32,820 nt of DNA from Gammaproteobacteria bacterium (lineage in GTDB: Bacteria > Pseudomonadota > Gammaproteobacteria > SZUA-229), in contig JAJDNP010000042.1 of NCBI GenBank assembly GCA_022340645.1, positions 1 to 32,820 on the forward strand. The letters are read 5' to 3'. Positions 8,103-15,811 of this stretch are shown piece by piece. A program made the position numbers and the translations under genes. The notes below the pieces were generated by a model. It was not told the DNA's origin and made no database searches. It saw nothing but the letters and a program-made list of their open reading frames with translations. Numbering within the stretch: the first letter of the stretch is position 1; each line of letters starts with the position of its first letter.

Positions 8103-8627
8103 ATGCAGACGCAACTACCTGCAAGGGCGAATTTTATGCGCCTGGTCGAACTCAATCGCACGATTGAGGGGGACTACCCGCTGGCAAAATTTGAACGACT
8201 GGCTGAGGTTCTGCTGAGTAACGAAGGATATGTTACCGCAAAACTTGAGTTCGGCTACAGTGTCGGTTACGCCTGTTTAAAAGCCAGGGCCTCTGCTAAA
8301 TTGCTGGTCAGGTGCCAGCGTTGTCTGGAACCAATGGAAACTGTGGTGACGGGTAGTTTCAAGTTCGCCCTGCTTGACAGTGAAGACGACTTTGAATTAA
8401 TACCTGATGAGTTCGAGCCTTACCTGCTGGAAGGTGATGAGCAGTCGATTATCGATATACTCGAAGACGAACTGCTACTAAGTTTACCAATGGTGACAGT
8501 ACATGATGAGGCCTGTTCTGATTTTATTATAAATCAGCAAAAGGCAGCAGCAGCCGAAAAAGAAGCATCGCATCCATTTGCAGCTTTAAAGGCATTAAAA
8601 GAAGAGTTAGACAATAAAGCTAACTAG
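8103..8627 (+). CDS. yceD: YceD/DUF177 23S rRNA accumulation protein
   Basis: A 174-residue cytoplasmic protein of the DUF177 family. The hallmark is LVRCQRCLEPMETVV, which has the Cys-x-x-Cys pair of this family, followed by an acidic region (DSEDDFELIPDEFEPYLLEGDEQ) and the conserved LEDELLLSLPMV. YceD is known to be needed for normal 23S rRNA levels and is nearly always encoded just upstream of rpmF, as here. An in-frame TTG lies two codons upstream at 8097. ATG at 8103 is preferred because it gives the usual N-terminus. No strong Shine-Dalgarno is visible for either start. Confidence 0.92.
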   Translation: MQTQLPARANFMRLVELNRTIEGDYPLAKFERLAEVLLSNEGYVTAKLEFGYSVGYACLKARASAKLLVRCQRCLEPMETVVTGSFKFALLDSEDDFELIPDEFEPYLLEGDEQSIIDILEDELLLSLPMVTVHDEACSDFIINQQKAAAAEKEASHPFAALKALKEELDNKAN

Positions 8628-8689
8628 TGTTTAATTTTTAATATATTGCAAGGCCCTGGCTTTGCATCGTTATACTTCAGGAGAGTTCC

Positions 8690-8878
8690 GTGGCAGTTCA
8701 AAAGAGCAGAAAATCACGTTCAAAACGCGGTATGCGCCGTTCACATGATGCGATGGGTAATGCAACATTGTCAGTTGATCCAACTTCAGGTGAAACCCAT
8801 CACCGTCATCACATTACTGCTGATGGTTATTACAAAGGCCGCAAAGTCGTAAATACCGGCGACGCATTTGAAGATTAA
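8690..8878 (+). CDS. rpmF: 50S ribosomal protein L32
   Basis: A 62-residue basic protein beginning [20 protein letters not shown], the conserved start of bacterial L32, with the later [17 protein letters not shown] segment. Its length is normal for the family. The start is GTG at 8690, supported by the Shine-Dalgarno CAGGAGAG at 8679-8686. The four-cysteine zinc site present in some L32 paralogues is absent, so this is the cysteine-free form. It sits between yceD and plsX, as in many gammaproteobacteria. Confidence 0.97.
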   Translation: MAVQKSRKSRSKRGMRRSHDAMGNATLSVDPTSGETHHRHHITADGYYKGRKVVNTGDAFED

Positions 8879-8886
8879 TTGTGTCC

Positions 8887-8924
8887 ATTACCGGCAGACG
8901 CGCAGCAGTGTGTCTGCCGGTAAT
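8887..8924. promoter_or_regulatory. Perfect intercistronic stem-loop between rpmF and plsX
   Basis: Two arms of 13 bases, 8887-8899 (ATTACCGGCAGAC) and 8912-8924, are perfectly complementary with a 12-base loop. It starts 8 bp after the rpmF stop and ends 11 bp before the plsX ATG. No run of T follows, so it is not a standard intrinsic terminator. It could stabilise the rpmF message, lower read-through to plsX, or affect access to the plsX ribosome-binding site. Confidence 0.6.
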
Positions 8925-8935
8925 TCATAGTATAT

Positions 8936-10009
8936 ATGGCGACAATTGCCTTAGATGCCATGGGAGGAGACTTCGGTCCCGAAGTTGTACTCCCTGCTGC
9001 AGCCCATGTCGTAAAAAAATTCAACGATGTTCGCATTATTCTGGTGGGTGATGAGAATCGTTTACGGGACTGCGCGAAACAGCACAGCATCGACCTCGAT
9101 AAATACTTTGAAATTCATCATGCTTCCCAGGTTGTTGAAATGGATGAAGATCCACGCCATGCCGTGCGCAAAAAGAAGGATTCATCAATGCGGGTGGCCA
9201 TCGACCTGGTCAGGCAGGGACAGGCACAGGCGGCGGTAAGTGCGGGCAATACCGGTGCCCTGATGGCCACGGCAAAATTCGTTCTGAAAACCCTGCCGGG
9301 TATTGACCGGCCGGCAATCTGTACAACAATCCCGTCTTTTGGCGGCCATACTCACATGCTGGATTTAGGCGCAAACGTGGACAGCAGTGCCCAGCATCTG
9401 CTGCAGTTTGCCGTCATGGGTTCAGTGCTGGCGGAAGCTATCGACGCAACGCAACAACCTAAAGTCGGATTATTGAATATTGGCTCTGAAGCAGGCAAAG
9501 GCAATACCCAGGTCAAGCAGGCCAATGCGCTTTTACAGGATGGGCCATTCAATTATATTGGCTATGTCGAGGGCGATGATATTTACAGTGACAAGGTTGA
9601 CGTTGTTGTCTGTGATGGTTTTGTCGGCAACGTGTCGCTCAAAACCATGGAAGGCGTGGCCAAAATGATTGCTACCATGATGCGAGAAGAATTCAATCGC
9701 TCCATTTTTACAAAAATAGCCGGCCTGCTTGCATGGCCTGTTTTAAACCGGTTTAAGAAGCGTGTTGATCCACGCAGTTATAACGGCGCTTCCATGTTGG
9801 GTCTGTCCGGAATCGTGATTAAAAGTCATGGCGGCACCGATGTATTGGGTTATGCTAATGCAATTGAAATCGCATTGCTGGAAATAGAAAAATCTGTTCC
9901 CGAACATATTCGTAAGTGCATGGAGCCATTGCTGCACCAGGTTGCACCCGAGCAGACCGGTTCAGTGGCGGCTGAAGCGGAAGAAAAAGAAGCGGGGATA
10001 ACAGTTTGA
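8936..10009 (+). CDS. plsX: Phosphate acyltransferase PlsX
   Basis: A 357-residue enzyme opening with [20 protein letters not shown], the signature of PlsX. The later segments [27 protein letters not shown]-type [10 protein letters not shown] and [10 protein letters not shown] match the family. PlsX converts acyl-ACP plus phosphate into acyl-phosphate and free ACP, supplying the acyl donor for PlsY in phospholipid synthesis at the inner face of the membrane. The last roughly 20 residues form a Glu/Ala-rich tail beyond the usual fold. The TGA stop overlaps the TTG start of fabH, so the two are coupled. Confidence 0.97.
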   Translation: MATIALDAMGGDFGPEVVLPAAAHVVKKFNDVRIILVGDENRLRDCAKQHSIDLDKYFEIHHASQVVEMDEDPRHAVRKKKDSSMRVAIDLVRQGQAQAAVSAGNTGALMATAKFVLKTLPGIDRPAICTTIPSFGGHTHMLDLGANVDSSAQHLLQFAVMGSVLAEAIDATQQPKVGLLNIGSEAGKGNTQVKQANALLQDGPFNYIGYVEGDDIYSDKVDVVVCDGFVGNVSLKTMEGVAKMIATMMREEFNRSIFTKIAGLLAWPVLNRFKKRVDPRSYNGASMLGLSGIVIKSHGGTDVLGYANAIEIALLEIEKSVPEHIRKCMEPLLHQVAPEQTGSVAAEAEEKEAGITV

Positions 10010-10974
10010 GCTACGCAAGAATAAGCGGTACGGGCAGTTACCTGCCAGAAAAAATCCTGACCAATGCCGACCTTGAAAAAATGGTTGATACCAGTGACGA
10101 ATGGATTCGTTCGCGTACCGGTATCGAAGAGCGCCATATTGCTGCAGATGACGAGTACACCGTCGACCTGGCTGAGAAGGCTGCTATCAAGGCCATGGAA
10201 GCCGCCGGTAAAAACAAGCATGATATCGATTTAATCATCGTTGGAACCACCACGGCAGACCGTGTGTTTCCCAGTACAGCCTGCCTGCTGCAACAAAGAC
10301 TGGACATTCACGGCTGTGCAGCATTTGATGTCCAGGCGGTGTGTACCGGTTTTGTCTATGCACTGGGCATTGCAGACAAATTTTTCAGGGCAGATTCGGC
10401 AAAATGCGCACTTGTTATCGGTGCGGAAACCCTGTCTCGAGTTGTTGACTGGAGTGACCGCAACACCTGCGTATTATTCGGTGATGGCGCCGGCGCTGTT
10501 GTGCTTGAACAAAGCGATGAGCCCGGTATTTTATCGACTCACCTGCATGCTGATGGGGAATATGAAAGTTTGCTGACCGTGGATTATGGCGTATCCACAA
10601 GAGCAGACCAGATTGTCCAGGGCTCTGGCGGTATCCAGATGAAGGGCAACGAAGTATTTAAAATGGCGGTGAATACTTTAGGCCGTATCGTCGATGAAAC
10701 GCTGGCCTTTAACAACATGGACAAGTCAGAAGTTGACTGGCTGGTGCCGCACCAGGCGAATATTCGCATCATCAATGCCACGGCAAAAAAACTGAAAATG
10801 TCCACGGATCAGGTAGTGGTGACGGTGAATAAACACGGTAATACTTCGGCAGCCTCGGTGCCGCTGGCGCTGGATGTCGCGGTTCGCGATGGCAGAATCA
10901 GGCGCGGTGAAACCCTGTTGCTGGAGGCATTTGGCGGCGGCTTTACCTGGGGTTCAGCGCTTATTAAATATTAA
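10006..10974 (+). CDS. fabH: 3-oxoacyl-ACP synthase III (KAS III)
   Basis: A 322-residue enzyme that condenses acetyl-CoA with malonyl-ACP to start fatty-acid synthesis. The catalytic triad is visible: Cys 113 in [10 protein letters not shown], His 249 in VPHQAN, and Asn 279 in NKHGNTSAA. The sequence opens [19 protein letters not shown], as usual. The start codon is TTG at 10006, which overlaps the plsX stop (TTGA). Unusually, the genes that commonly follow (fabD, fabG, acpP, fabF) are missing. Instead fabH is followed by about 1.1 kb of decayed and repetitive DNA, so the cluster has probably been broken here. Confidence 0.97.
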   Translation: MSYARISGTGSYLPEKILTNADLEKMVDTSDEWIRSRTGIEERHIAADDEYTVDLAEKAAIKAMEAAGKNKHDIDLIIVGTTTADRVFPSTACLLQQRLDIHGCAAFDVQAVCTGFVYALGIADKFFRADSAKCALVIGAETLSRVVDWSDRNTCVLFGDGAGAVVLEQSDEPGILSTHLHADGEYESLLTVDYGVSTRADQIVQGSGGIQMKGNEVFKMAVNTLGRIVDETLAFNNMDKSEVDWLVPHQANIRIINATAKKLKMSTDQVVVTVNKHGNTSAASVPLALDVAVRDGRIRRGETLLLEAFGGGFTWGSALIKY

Positions 10975-11222
10975 GGCCCCTGTTACGCTGATTTCATGTC
11001 ATCTCGAGCCGCCATTCCCGGCCGGTGGCCGGTCCTGCAGGATATGTAATCGCCAATATCTATCATGCCAGAATCAGCTTTCTATCATTGTAGAACCGGC
11101 GCCACGCCGGGAAAGACTGATTATAAGATTTCTCGATAATCTCGAAAATGACATTATCATGGCTTTTATAAAACCGCTTTAAGTTTATCGTTTCTTCCTG
11201 CAACAGTTATAGCAAACTGCCA
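10975..11222. other. Non-coding region after fabH
   Basis: No gene is supported here. Two GC-rich local palindromes occur: around 11012-11036 (GCCGGTGGCCGG core) and around 11096-11112 (CCGGCG/CGCCGG). The first resembles the sequence at about 32475-32500 (CATTCCCGGCCGG), which may be another dispersed repeat. No T-run follows either hairpin, so a fabH terminator is not clear. Confidence 0.4.
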
Positions 11223-11896
11223 ATGTCGATTCTTGCTGCAATTCCTGTAATAAACTGTAAAACAATCGAGCTGACGCTGGACTTTTACCAGCGCTGATTT
11301 CACTTTGTAGTGATACAGAAACGCGAGTCAGGCAATTGCCTGCAATGGGTGCATCTCAGGCATGGAGATGCCATGCTGATGTTGAAAAGCCCGGAGCCGG
11401 CAATTTCTGTACGGCAGGACAACGCGAAAGCTGGTGTCACTATTTATTTCTATGTTAGTGACATCAAATAATTACATCATTTCATCAAGGCAAAAAATTT
11501 GCCTGTTTCCGATATTATTAACCCGGCGACAATATATATCGTATTCAGGGCTACAAGAAAAGGCCGGATCAAGGCGCAGCTTGCAGCTAATGGTTATTCC
11601 ATTGTCAAAAGCTGCAACGCGGAGCTGGTATTTTCTTGTGGCCCCTGATTATTTGATATTGAACACGAAAGGCCGGTGTACGCCTGCCCACGGACGGCGT
11701 TATCATCACTTGTTGTAGAATGGCTACAACGGCGTGCTGATGATTTGCCGTGAACAGGCGTACGCCGGCTGAATGCGATATATGTTATCGCCGGGTTAAT
11801 ATGTTAATGGATTACCAGATCTATGAGTTCAAAATATCCGATCCGGAAGGCAATATCATCACGGTAGGGCAAAGCGTCAAACCTGCCTTAAAATGA
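11223..11896 (+). pseudogene. Decayed VOC/glyoxalase-family gene split by a MITE-like element
   Basis: Reading from ATG 11223 in one frame gives MSILAAIPVINCKTIELTL, DFYQR, then stop TGA at 11295. It continues with FHFVVIQKRE, WVHLRHGDAMLML and GVTIYFYVSDIK, then stop TAA at 11469, then HHFIKAKNLPVSDI. After the inserted element it resumes as LMDYQIYEF, KISDPEGNIITVGQ and a final stop at 11894-11896. This is the full pattern of a small vicinal-oxygen-chelate (glyoxalase/bleomycin-resistance) protein. Removing the 282-bp element at 11518-11799 plus one TA copy restores the frame and gives about 129 residues, the normal family size. Two in-frame nonsense codons plus the insertion show that it is dead. 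The ancestral function cannot be specified beyond the superfamily. Confidence 0.88.
11518..11799. mobile_element. 282-bp MITE-like palindromic element with TA target duplication
   Basis: The ends are 31-base inverted repeats, 11518-11548 and 11769-11799, identical at 28 of 31 positions and beginning TTAACCCGGCGA. TA occurs immediately outside both ends (11516-11517 and 11800-11801), consistent with a TA target duplication of the IS630/Tc1-mariner type. Between the ends are two further hairpins. One is about 11546-11647 (CAGGGCTACAAGAAAA pairs with the right arm). The other is 11672-11769 (GCCGGTGTACGCCTG pairs with CAGGCGTACGCCGGC), with an inner perfect 7-bp stem at 11712-11730. The whole folds as a three-way junction. 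It encodes no credible protein and would be moved in trans. Confidence 0.82.
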
Positions 11897-12006
11897 TTTA
11901 CGCTGCCGCTGAATTATTGCCTGGCGGTCATCTATAGCTTCAGCGATTCCTCGATTAATATTAATTTGGTTTAATATTCTAATTTAATGATCCATATAAG
12001 TTTTTA

Positions 12007-12036
12007 TTGTTTTTTTTAAACATGCTGATATACAAT
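12007..12036 (+). promoter_or_regulatory. Possible sigma-70 promoter of the cold-shock gene
   Basis: TTGTTT at 12007-12012 and TATACA at 12029-12034 are separated by 16 bp, within a strongly AT-rich stretch. An alternative -10 is TACAAT at 12031-12036. The resulting leader before the ATG at 12070 would be about 30 bases, much shorter than the long leader of Escherichia coli cspA. This is a pattern match only. Confidence 0.4.
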
Positions 12037-12069
12037 TGGCTCTCAATTTAAATAAAGTACGGAGCTGTA

Positions 12070-12279
12070 ATGGCAGAGCGTGAAACTGGCACAGTAAAGT
12101 GGTTCAATAATTCAAAAGGATTCGGTTTTATTGAAAGACAAGATGGCGAGGATGTATTCGTGCACTTCAATCAAATTCGTAGTGAAGGATACAAGACTTT
12201 ATCTGATGGTCAAAAAGTAGAGTTTACTGTCGTTAAAAGTGACAAAGGTTTTCAGGCAGAAGACGTCTCACCTTGTTAG
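12070..12279 (+). CDS. Cold-shock-domain protein (Csp family)
   Basis: A 69-residue single cold-shock domain. It carries both nucleic-acid-binding motifs: KGFGFI (RNP1-like, in [12 protein letters not shown]) and VFVHFN (RNP2-like, in DVFVHFNQI). It begins with [16 protein letters not shown], as in CspA/CspE proteins, which bind single-stranded RNA and melt secondary structure. The ATG is preceded by CGGAG at 12060-12064. Which Csp paralogue it is cannot be told from sequence, and cold induction is not shown. It is an isolated gene in a repeat-rich, low-coding region. Confidence 0.95.
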   Translation: MAERETGTVKWFNNSKGFGFIERQDGEDVFVHFNQIRSEGYKTLSDGQKVEFTVVKSDKGFQAEDVSPC

Positions 12280-12284
12280 ACTTC

Positions 12285-12310
12285 TATAGCTCAGTCAATA
12301 CCGGGCTATA
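12285..12310 (+). terminator. Weak hairpin after the cold-shock gene
   Basis: TATAGCTC at 12285-12292 pairs with GGGCTATA at 12303-12310 (one G-T pair) around a 10-base loop, 6 bp after the stop codon. Only AAAATATT follows rather than a T-run, so termination efficiency is uncertain. Confidence 0.4.
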
Positions 12311-12628
12311 AAATATTAATTCCACCCGGCAGGTTGTTAAGATCGGTCGGGTATCAGTTTGATCACTTAAGATTTTCTTTTGTGCTGCAAGTCAGCTCGT
12401 CCCTGAATAAAAGCACACAGTTTGCAAATAACTCACGCGCGATAACAGCAAAGTCTTTTTGGTTCTGGTGAATTCGATTAGCGATAACGCAATCCGGTAC
12501 TTGGCAGGCACGCCTCACAAAAATCGGGTTACACTACGCTGAACCGAACTACCACTATTGATGATTCAGTAAATTTTATGATGACGGACCTTCGTAAAAT
12601 TCAGCTGACCGGGAAAAGACGATCCTGA
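12311..12628. other. Non-coding region with degenerate hairpins
   Basis: No gene is supported. A degenerate hairpin at about 12524-12546 (TCGGGTT with AACCGA) resembles the common intergenic GGGTTACGCTACGCTAACCC type of palindrome in eroded form. Nothing else is recognisable. Confidence 0.4.
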
Positions 12629-12810
12629 ATGCCCGTTGGTGAAAAAAAACTTTTAGATTCTTCCGCAAATAAACGCAAATACACGCAAATAAAAAACAAC
12701 TTAATCCACAGTAAATAAGGATATTTAAAGGCCTATAAACATTTTTATCTGTGTTCATCTGTGGATGATTTATTTTTTTTATTTTAATGATTTGCGTTCA
12801 TTTGCGGAAA
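12629..12810. repeat. Dispersed GCAAATAAACGCAAAT-type repeat with inverted ends
   Basis: The left part, 12629-12690, carries ATGCCCGTTGGTG, then ACTTTTAGATTCTTCCGC and tandem AACGCAAAT units. It is nearly identical to 32737-32802 at the other end of the window. The right part, 12790-12809, is an inverted version (reverse complement TTCCGCAAATGAACGCAAA). Inside, ATCCACAG at 12704-12711 is inverted as CTGTGGAT at 12759-12766, so the element is a long imperfect palindrome. It has no coding capacity and is probably a non-autonomous mobile or REP-like repeat. Confidence 0.7.
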
Positions 12811-12916
12811 AAAATTAGTTTTTGCTGGCAGTCAGTACATGGTCGGGAATGTTTCTGCCTGATACTCCAGCCGAAGGTCTGCTTCTAATGGTTAGCTAAT
12901 ACCTGAGAAAAAGTAA

Positions 12917-12957
12917 TACCGTAGTATGCGGTGTGGCGCGAACCGCATACTACGGTA
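12917..12957 (-). terminator. Intrinsic terminator of recN
   Basis: A perfect 16-bp stem: TACCGTAGTATGCGGT at 12917-12932 pairs with 12942-12957 around a 9-base loop. On the minus strand, the direction of recN, it is followed by TTACTTTTTCTC, a T-rich tail. It begins 22 bp after the recN stop. Confidence 0.75.
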
Positions 12958-12979
12958 CGTCAGTAAATCTTGTGTATGT

Positions 12980-14662
12980 TTAATCCGATGTTCGCGCAAG
13001 CATGCTATCGGCATGTGCCAGTGATTGTTCGGTAATTTGAACACCGCTTAGCATGCGGGCTATTTCCTGACGTCGCTGCTCTTTGTCCAGGGTAATGACC
13101 TGGCAGGTTGTTTGTTTATTGCTGGTTTGTTTTTCCACGCGTAAATGATGGTGCGCCTGGGATGCTACCTGTGGAAGATGCGTAATACAGATTACCTGAT
13201 TAGACCTGTCCGTGGTGCTGCCAAGGGCACGCAAGTGCTGACCGACAATTTCGGCGATGCCGCCGCCAACACCACTATCGACTTCGTCAAACACGAGGGC
13301 AGGGATTTTGCTGTTGTTTGCAATAATCATTTGAAGTGCCAGGCTGATGCGTGCCAGTTCACCGCCGGATGCAATACGCGCCAGGGGCCTGCAATCCTGT
13401 CCGGCGTTTGCAGTGACTGTGAATTCGATCTGGTCAAGCCCGTGCGCGGAACGCTTTGATGTGGCAGGGCTGATGGTAATTTCAAATTTACCGCCGCTCA
13501 TACCCAGCGTTTGCATTGACCGGGTAATCTTTTTATTGAGTATGTCGGCCGCCCTGTTGCGGCTGGCGGTCAGTTCTTCACAGGCTTTAATGTATTCGCC
13601 TTCCAGTTCTGTTTGACGGTTTGCAATTTCATCAAGCCGTTCATCAAGGTGATCAATATCATCCAGTTCCTGTTGCAGTTTTTCATGCAAAGCCGGCAAC
13701 TCATCAGCTTCAACGCGGTGCTTGCGCGCGAGATCAAGAATGTTTTGCATGCGCTGTTCAATCCTGGCCAGCTGTGTCGAGTCAAGGTCAATGTTATCTT
13801 GATAGTTTTGTAACAATGAAACGCTTTCATCTATCTGCACCAGTGATTCATTTAGCATTTCGGCCACGGGGGACAGGCTGGAATCAATTTCATTGATGTC
13901 GCCAAGTGAGTTAATGATGTGCGATAGCGTCGACTGAATATTGCTGTTGTCATCTTCGCTTAATGAGTAGATCGCCTGCTGCACCGTGCTCGCAAGTTTC
14001 TCGGCGTTGGCCAGACGTTTATGCTGGCTGATTAGCGCCCGGTATTCATTTTCTTCAGGCGCCAGCGCGTCAAGTTCCTGCAACTGGAAACGTAACAGAT
14101 CCAGGCGGTCATTTTGTTCATTGCAGGTTTGTTGCAGGTGCTTGAGCTGCTCATCCACCAGCTTTAATTCAATATAAAGATTGCTTACCGCTTCAAGCAA
14201 GGATACGTGACTTGCGTAATCATCTAGCAGCTGCCGTTGTACGGTGCTTTTCATTATCGACTGATGCTCATGCTGGCCATGTATGTCGATAAGCATTTCT
14301 GCCAGTTCCCGGATGGCCTGCAAGTTTACCGGTGTGCTGTTAACATAGGCGCGTGAACGTCCGTCTTTTGCAATACGCCGGCGCAGGATACATTCTCCTT
14401 CTGAATTCAGTTCCTGCGATACCAGCCAGGCAATTACATGATCCAGATTCTGAACATCAAATTCCGCGACAATTTCAGCGTAGTCGCAGCCCTGCTTGAT
14501 ACTGTCGTTATCCGCACGGTCACCGAGTACTAAATCAAGGGCGCCAAGCAGGATGGATTTGCCGGCACCGGTTTCACCGGTAAGCGCCGTCAGCCCTGAA
14601 TTGAAGTCGAGTTCAAGTTCATCGATAATGGCAAAGTTTCTGATGTATAGATGTTTTAACAC
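12980..14662 (-). CDS. recN: DNA repair protein RecN
   Basis: A 560-residue SMC-like ATPase for double-strand-break repair. The N-terminal globular part has Walker A GETGAGKS (residues 29-36) after MLKHLYIRNFAIIDELEL. The middle (about 150-370) is a long charged coiled coil. The C-terminal part has the ABC signature ASGGELARISLAL and Walker B ALVFDEVDSGVGGG, then a conserved ITHLPQVASQAHHH. Length is normal. The start codon is GTG (14660-14662), chosen because it gives the conserved N-terminus. It is preceded by nadK on the same strand, separated by a REP-like element. RecN is often LexA-controlled, but I did not find a clear LexA box upstream. Confidence 0.97.
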   Translation of the reverse strand: MLKHLYIRNFAIIDELELDFNSGLTALTGETGAGKSILLGALDLVLGDRADNDSIKQGCDYAEIVAEFDVQNLDHVIAWLVSQELNSEGECILRRRIAKDGRSRAYVNSTPVNLQAIRELAEMLIDIHGQHEHQSIMKSTVQRQLLDDYASHVSLLEAVSNLYIELKLVDEQLKHLQQTCNEQNDRLDLLRFQLQELDALAPEENEYRALISQHKRLANAEKLASTVQQAIYSLSEDDNSNIQSTLSHIINSLGDINEIDSSLSPVAEMLNESLVQIDESVSLLQNYQDNIDLDSTQLARIEQRMQNILDLARKHRVEADELPALHEKLQQELDDIDHLDERLDEIANRQTELEGEYIKACEELTASRNRAADILNKKITRSMQTLGMSGGKFEITISPATSKRSAHGLDQIEFTVTANAGQDCRPLARIASGGELARISLALQMIIANNSKIPALVFDEVDSGVGGGIAEIVGQHLRALGSTTDRSNQVICITHLPQVASQAHHHLRVEKQTSNKQTTCQVITLDKEQRRQEIARMLSGVQITEQSLAHADSMLARTSD

Positions 14663-14712
14663 GGCGAATCACCAATCAATCAATGGGTCAATCGCAATTG
14701 CTGTAAGCAATG

Positions 14713-14784
14713 TTTGTAGGTGCGAATTAATTCGCACTGGGGCGGTCCGTACTGGTTTCGTTCGAATGAATTCGAACCTACAAG
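14713..14784. repeat. REP/BIME-like palindrome (GAATTCATTCG family)
   Basis: The left arm, from 14715, reads TTGTAGGTGCGAATTAATTC. The right arm, ending 14783, is its inverted copy with few mismatches (TTCGAATGAATTCGAACCTA). It shares the GTAGGT-CGAATT-ATTCG core with the element at 724-788 and sits between nadK and recN. Confidence 0.7.
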
Positions 14785-14798
14785 TTTAATACTTCGTT

Positions 14799-15671
14799 TC
14801 AAGTGTGTTCACTCCAGTGTAATTTGGCGCGCAGAATTTCAAAATAGTTATACTGCCTGGGATGCAGCAGGGTGATTTTTTTTGCTTTACGCTTCACTTT
14901 TATATGGTCGCCAACGAGCACATCGGTTGACAGTTGGCCATCGCAGGTAGCCTGTGCAATACCGTCTTTAGTATTGCAGATTAATATATTGATCTGGGAG
15001 TCAGCATTGACGACCAGTGGGCGGCTGCTCAAGGTATGCGGCGATATCGGTACCAGCGTAATGACATCAAGCGTGGCATGCAATATTGGGCCGCCAGATG
15101 ACAGCGCATACGCCGTTGAGCCGGTGGGTGTCGAGATCACAATGCCATCTGCCCGCTGGTGATTTACAAATTCATCATTAATGCGGGTTTCGAATTCGAT
15201 CATTCGAGCTACATCACGAATATGCACGACAACATCATTGAATGCATCGCCTTCAAAGATGACTTTATTGTCGCGCAGCACCTGCATTTCTAAAAGAAAG
15301 CGTTGTTCTTCACGGTATAAACCGTTGAGAATCTCGTCAAGCGAGGTTTCAAGATCATCCGGCGATATATCGGCGAGAAATCCCAGGCGGCCAACATTAA
15401 TGCCGAGCAGCGGTACATGGGCATGCGCCATAGAGCGAACTGCATTCAGGATTGTGCCGTCGCCACCGATAACTACCACCAGGTCGCATTGATCACCTAT
15501 GGTATCCCGGCTGGCTTTGGTAAAGCCGCAATTGTTGACGATGTCGGGCGCCTGTTCCTCAAGTATGACAGTGCAGTTTTTACTCGCCAGATAATCACAT
15601 AATGACTGCAGTGTCAGCCGGGCTGATTCAGCTTCCGGTTTGGTAATGATGCCGATGGTGTTAAATTTCAT
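14799..15671 (-). CDS. nadK: NAD kinase
   Basis: A 290-residue cytoplasmic enzyme that phosphorylates NAD with ATP (or polyphosphate) to give NADP. The catalytic GGDGT motif is at about residues 69-73 in VVVIGGDGTILNAVR. It is followed by INVGRLGFLADI and the NAD-binding glycine-rich PTGSTAYALSSGGPILH. Length is typical of gammaproteobacterial NadK. ATG at 15671 gives the standard start MKFNTIGIITKP. It is flanked by REP-type repeats on both sides. The genome order nadK then recN on one strand is common in gammaproteobacteria. Confidence 0.97.
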   Translation of the reverse strand: MKFNTIGIITKPEAESARLTLQSLCDYLASKNCTVILEEQAPDIVNNCGFTKASRDTIGDQCDLVVVIGGDGTILNAVRSMAHAHVPLLGINVGRLGFLADISPDDLETSLDEILNGLYREEQRFLLEMQVLRDNKVIFEGDAFNDVVVHIRDVARMIEFETRINDEFVNHQRADGIVISTPTGSTAYALSSGGPILHATLDVITLVPISPHTLSSRPLVVNADSQINILICNTKDGIAQATCDGQLSTDVLVGDHIKVKRKAKKITLLHPRQYNYFEILRAKLHWSEHT

Positions 15672-15723
15672 GGCGCTACACTAACATTGATATTCTCGAT
15701 TGAAAAGGCGGATGTTTGCCTGT

Positions 15724-15795
15724 GCAGGAGCGGAACTTTTTTCCGCGATCAGCATGCAATACCGGAACTATCGCGGAATAAAGTTCCGCTCCTGC
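15724..15795. repeat. REP/BIME-like palindrome (GGAGCGGAACTTT family)
   Basis: Arms 15724-15749 and 15770-15795 are inverted copies matching at 25 of 26 positions, with the core GCAGGAGCGGAACTTT and TTCCGCGAT. About 20 bases separate them. Sequence differs from the GAATTCATTCG type at 724 and 14713, so this is a second REP family. It lies between mutS and nadK, just after the mutS stop. Confidence 0.75.
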
Positions 15796-15811
15796 GAGTA
15801 CCGTTAGGTTG

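Noticed and set aside
11434-11718. Open frame of 94 codons covering the MITE-like element
   Set aside because: It is in a different frame from the VOC remnant, runs through palindromic DNA and has no protein-like features.
12657-12690. Short CRISPR-like array from the AACGCAAAT units
   Set aside because: Units are about 10 bp and contiguous with no unique spacers of normal length, and no cas genes are present.
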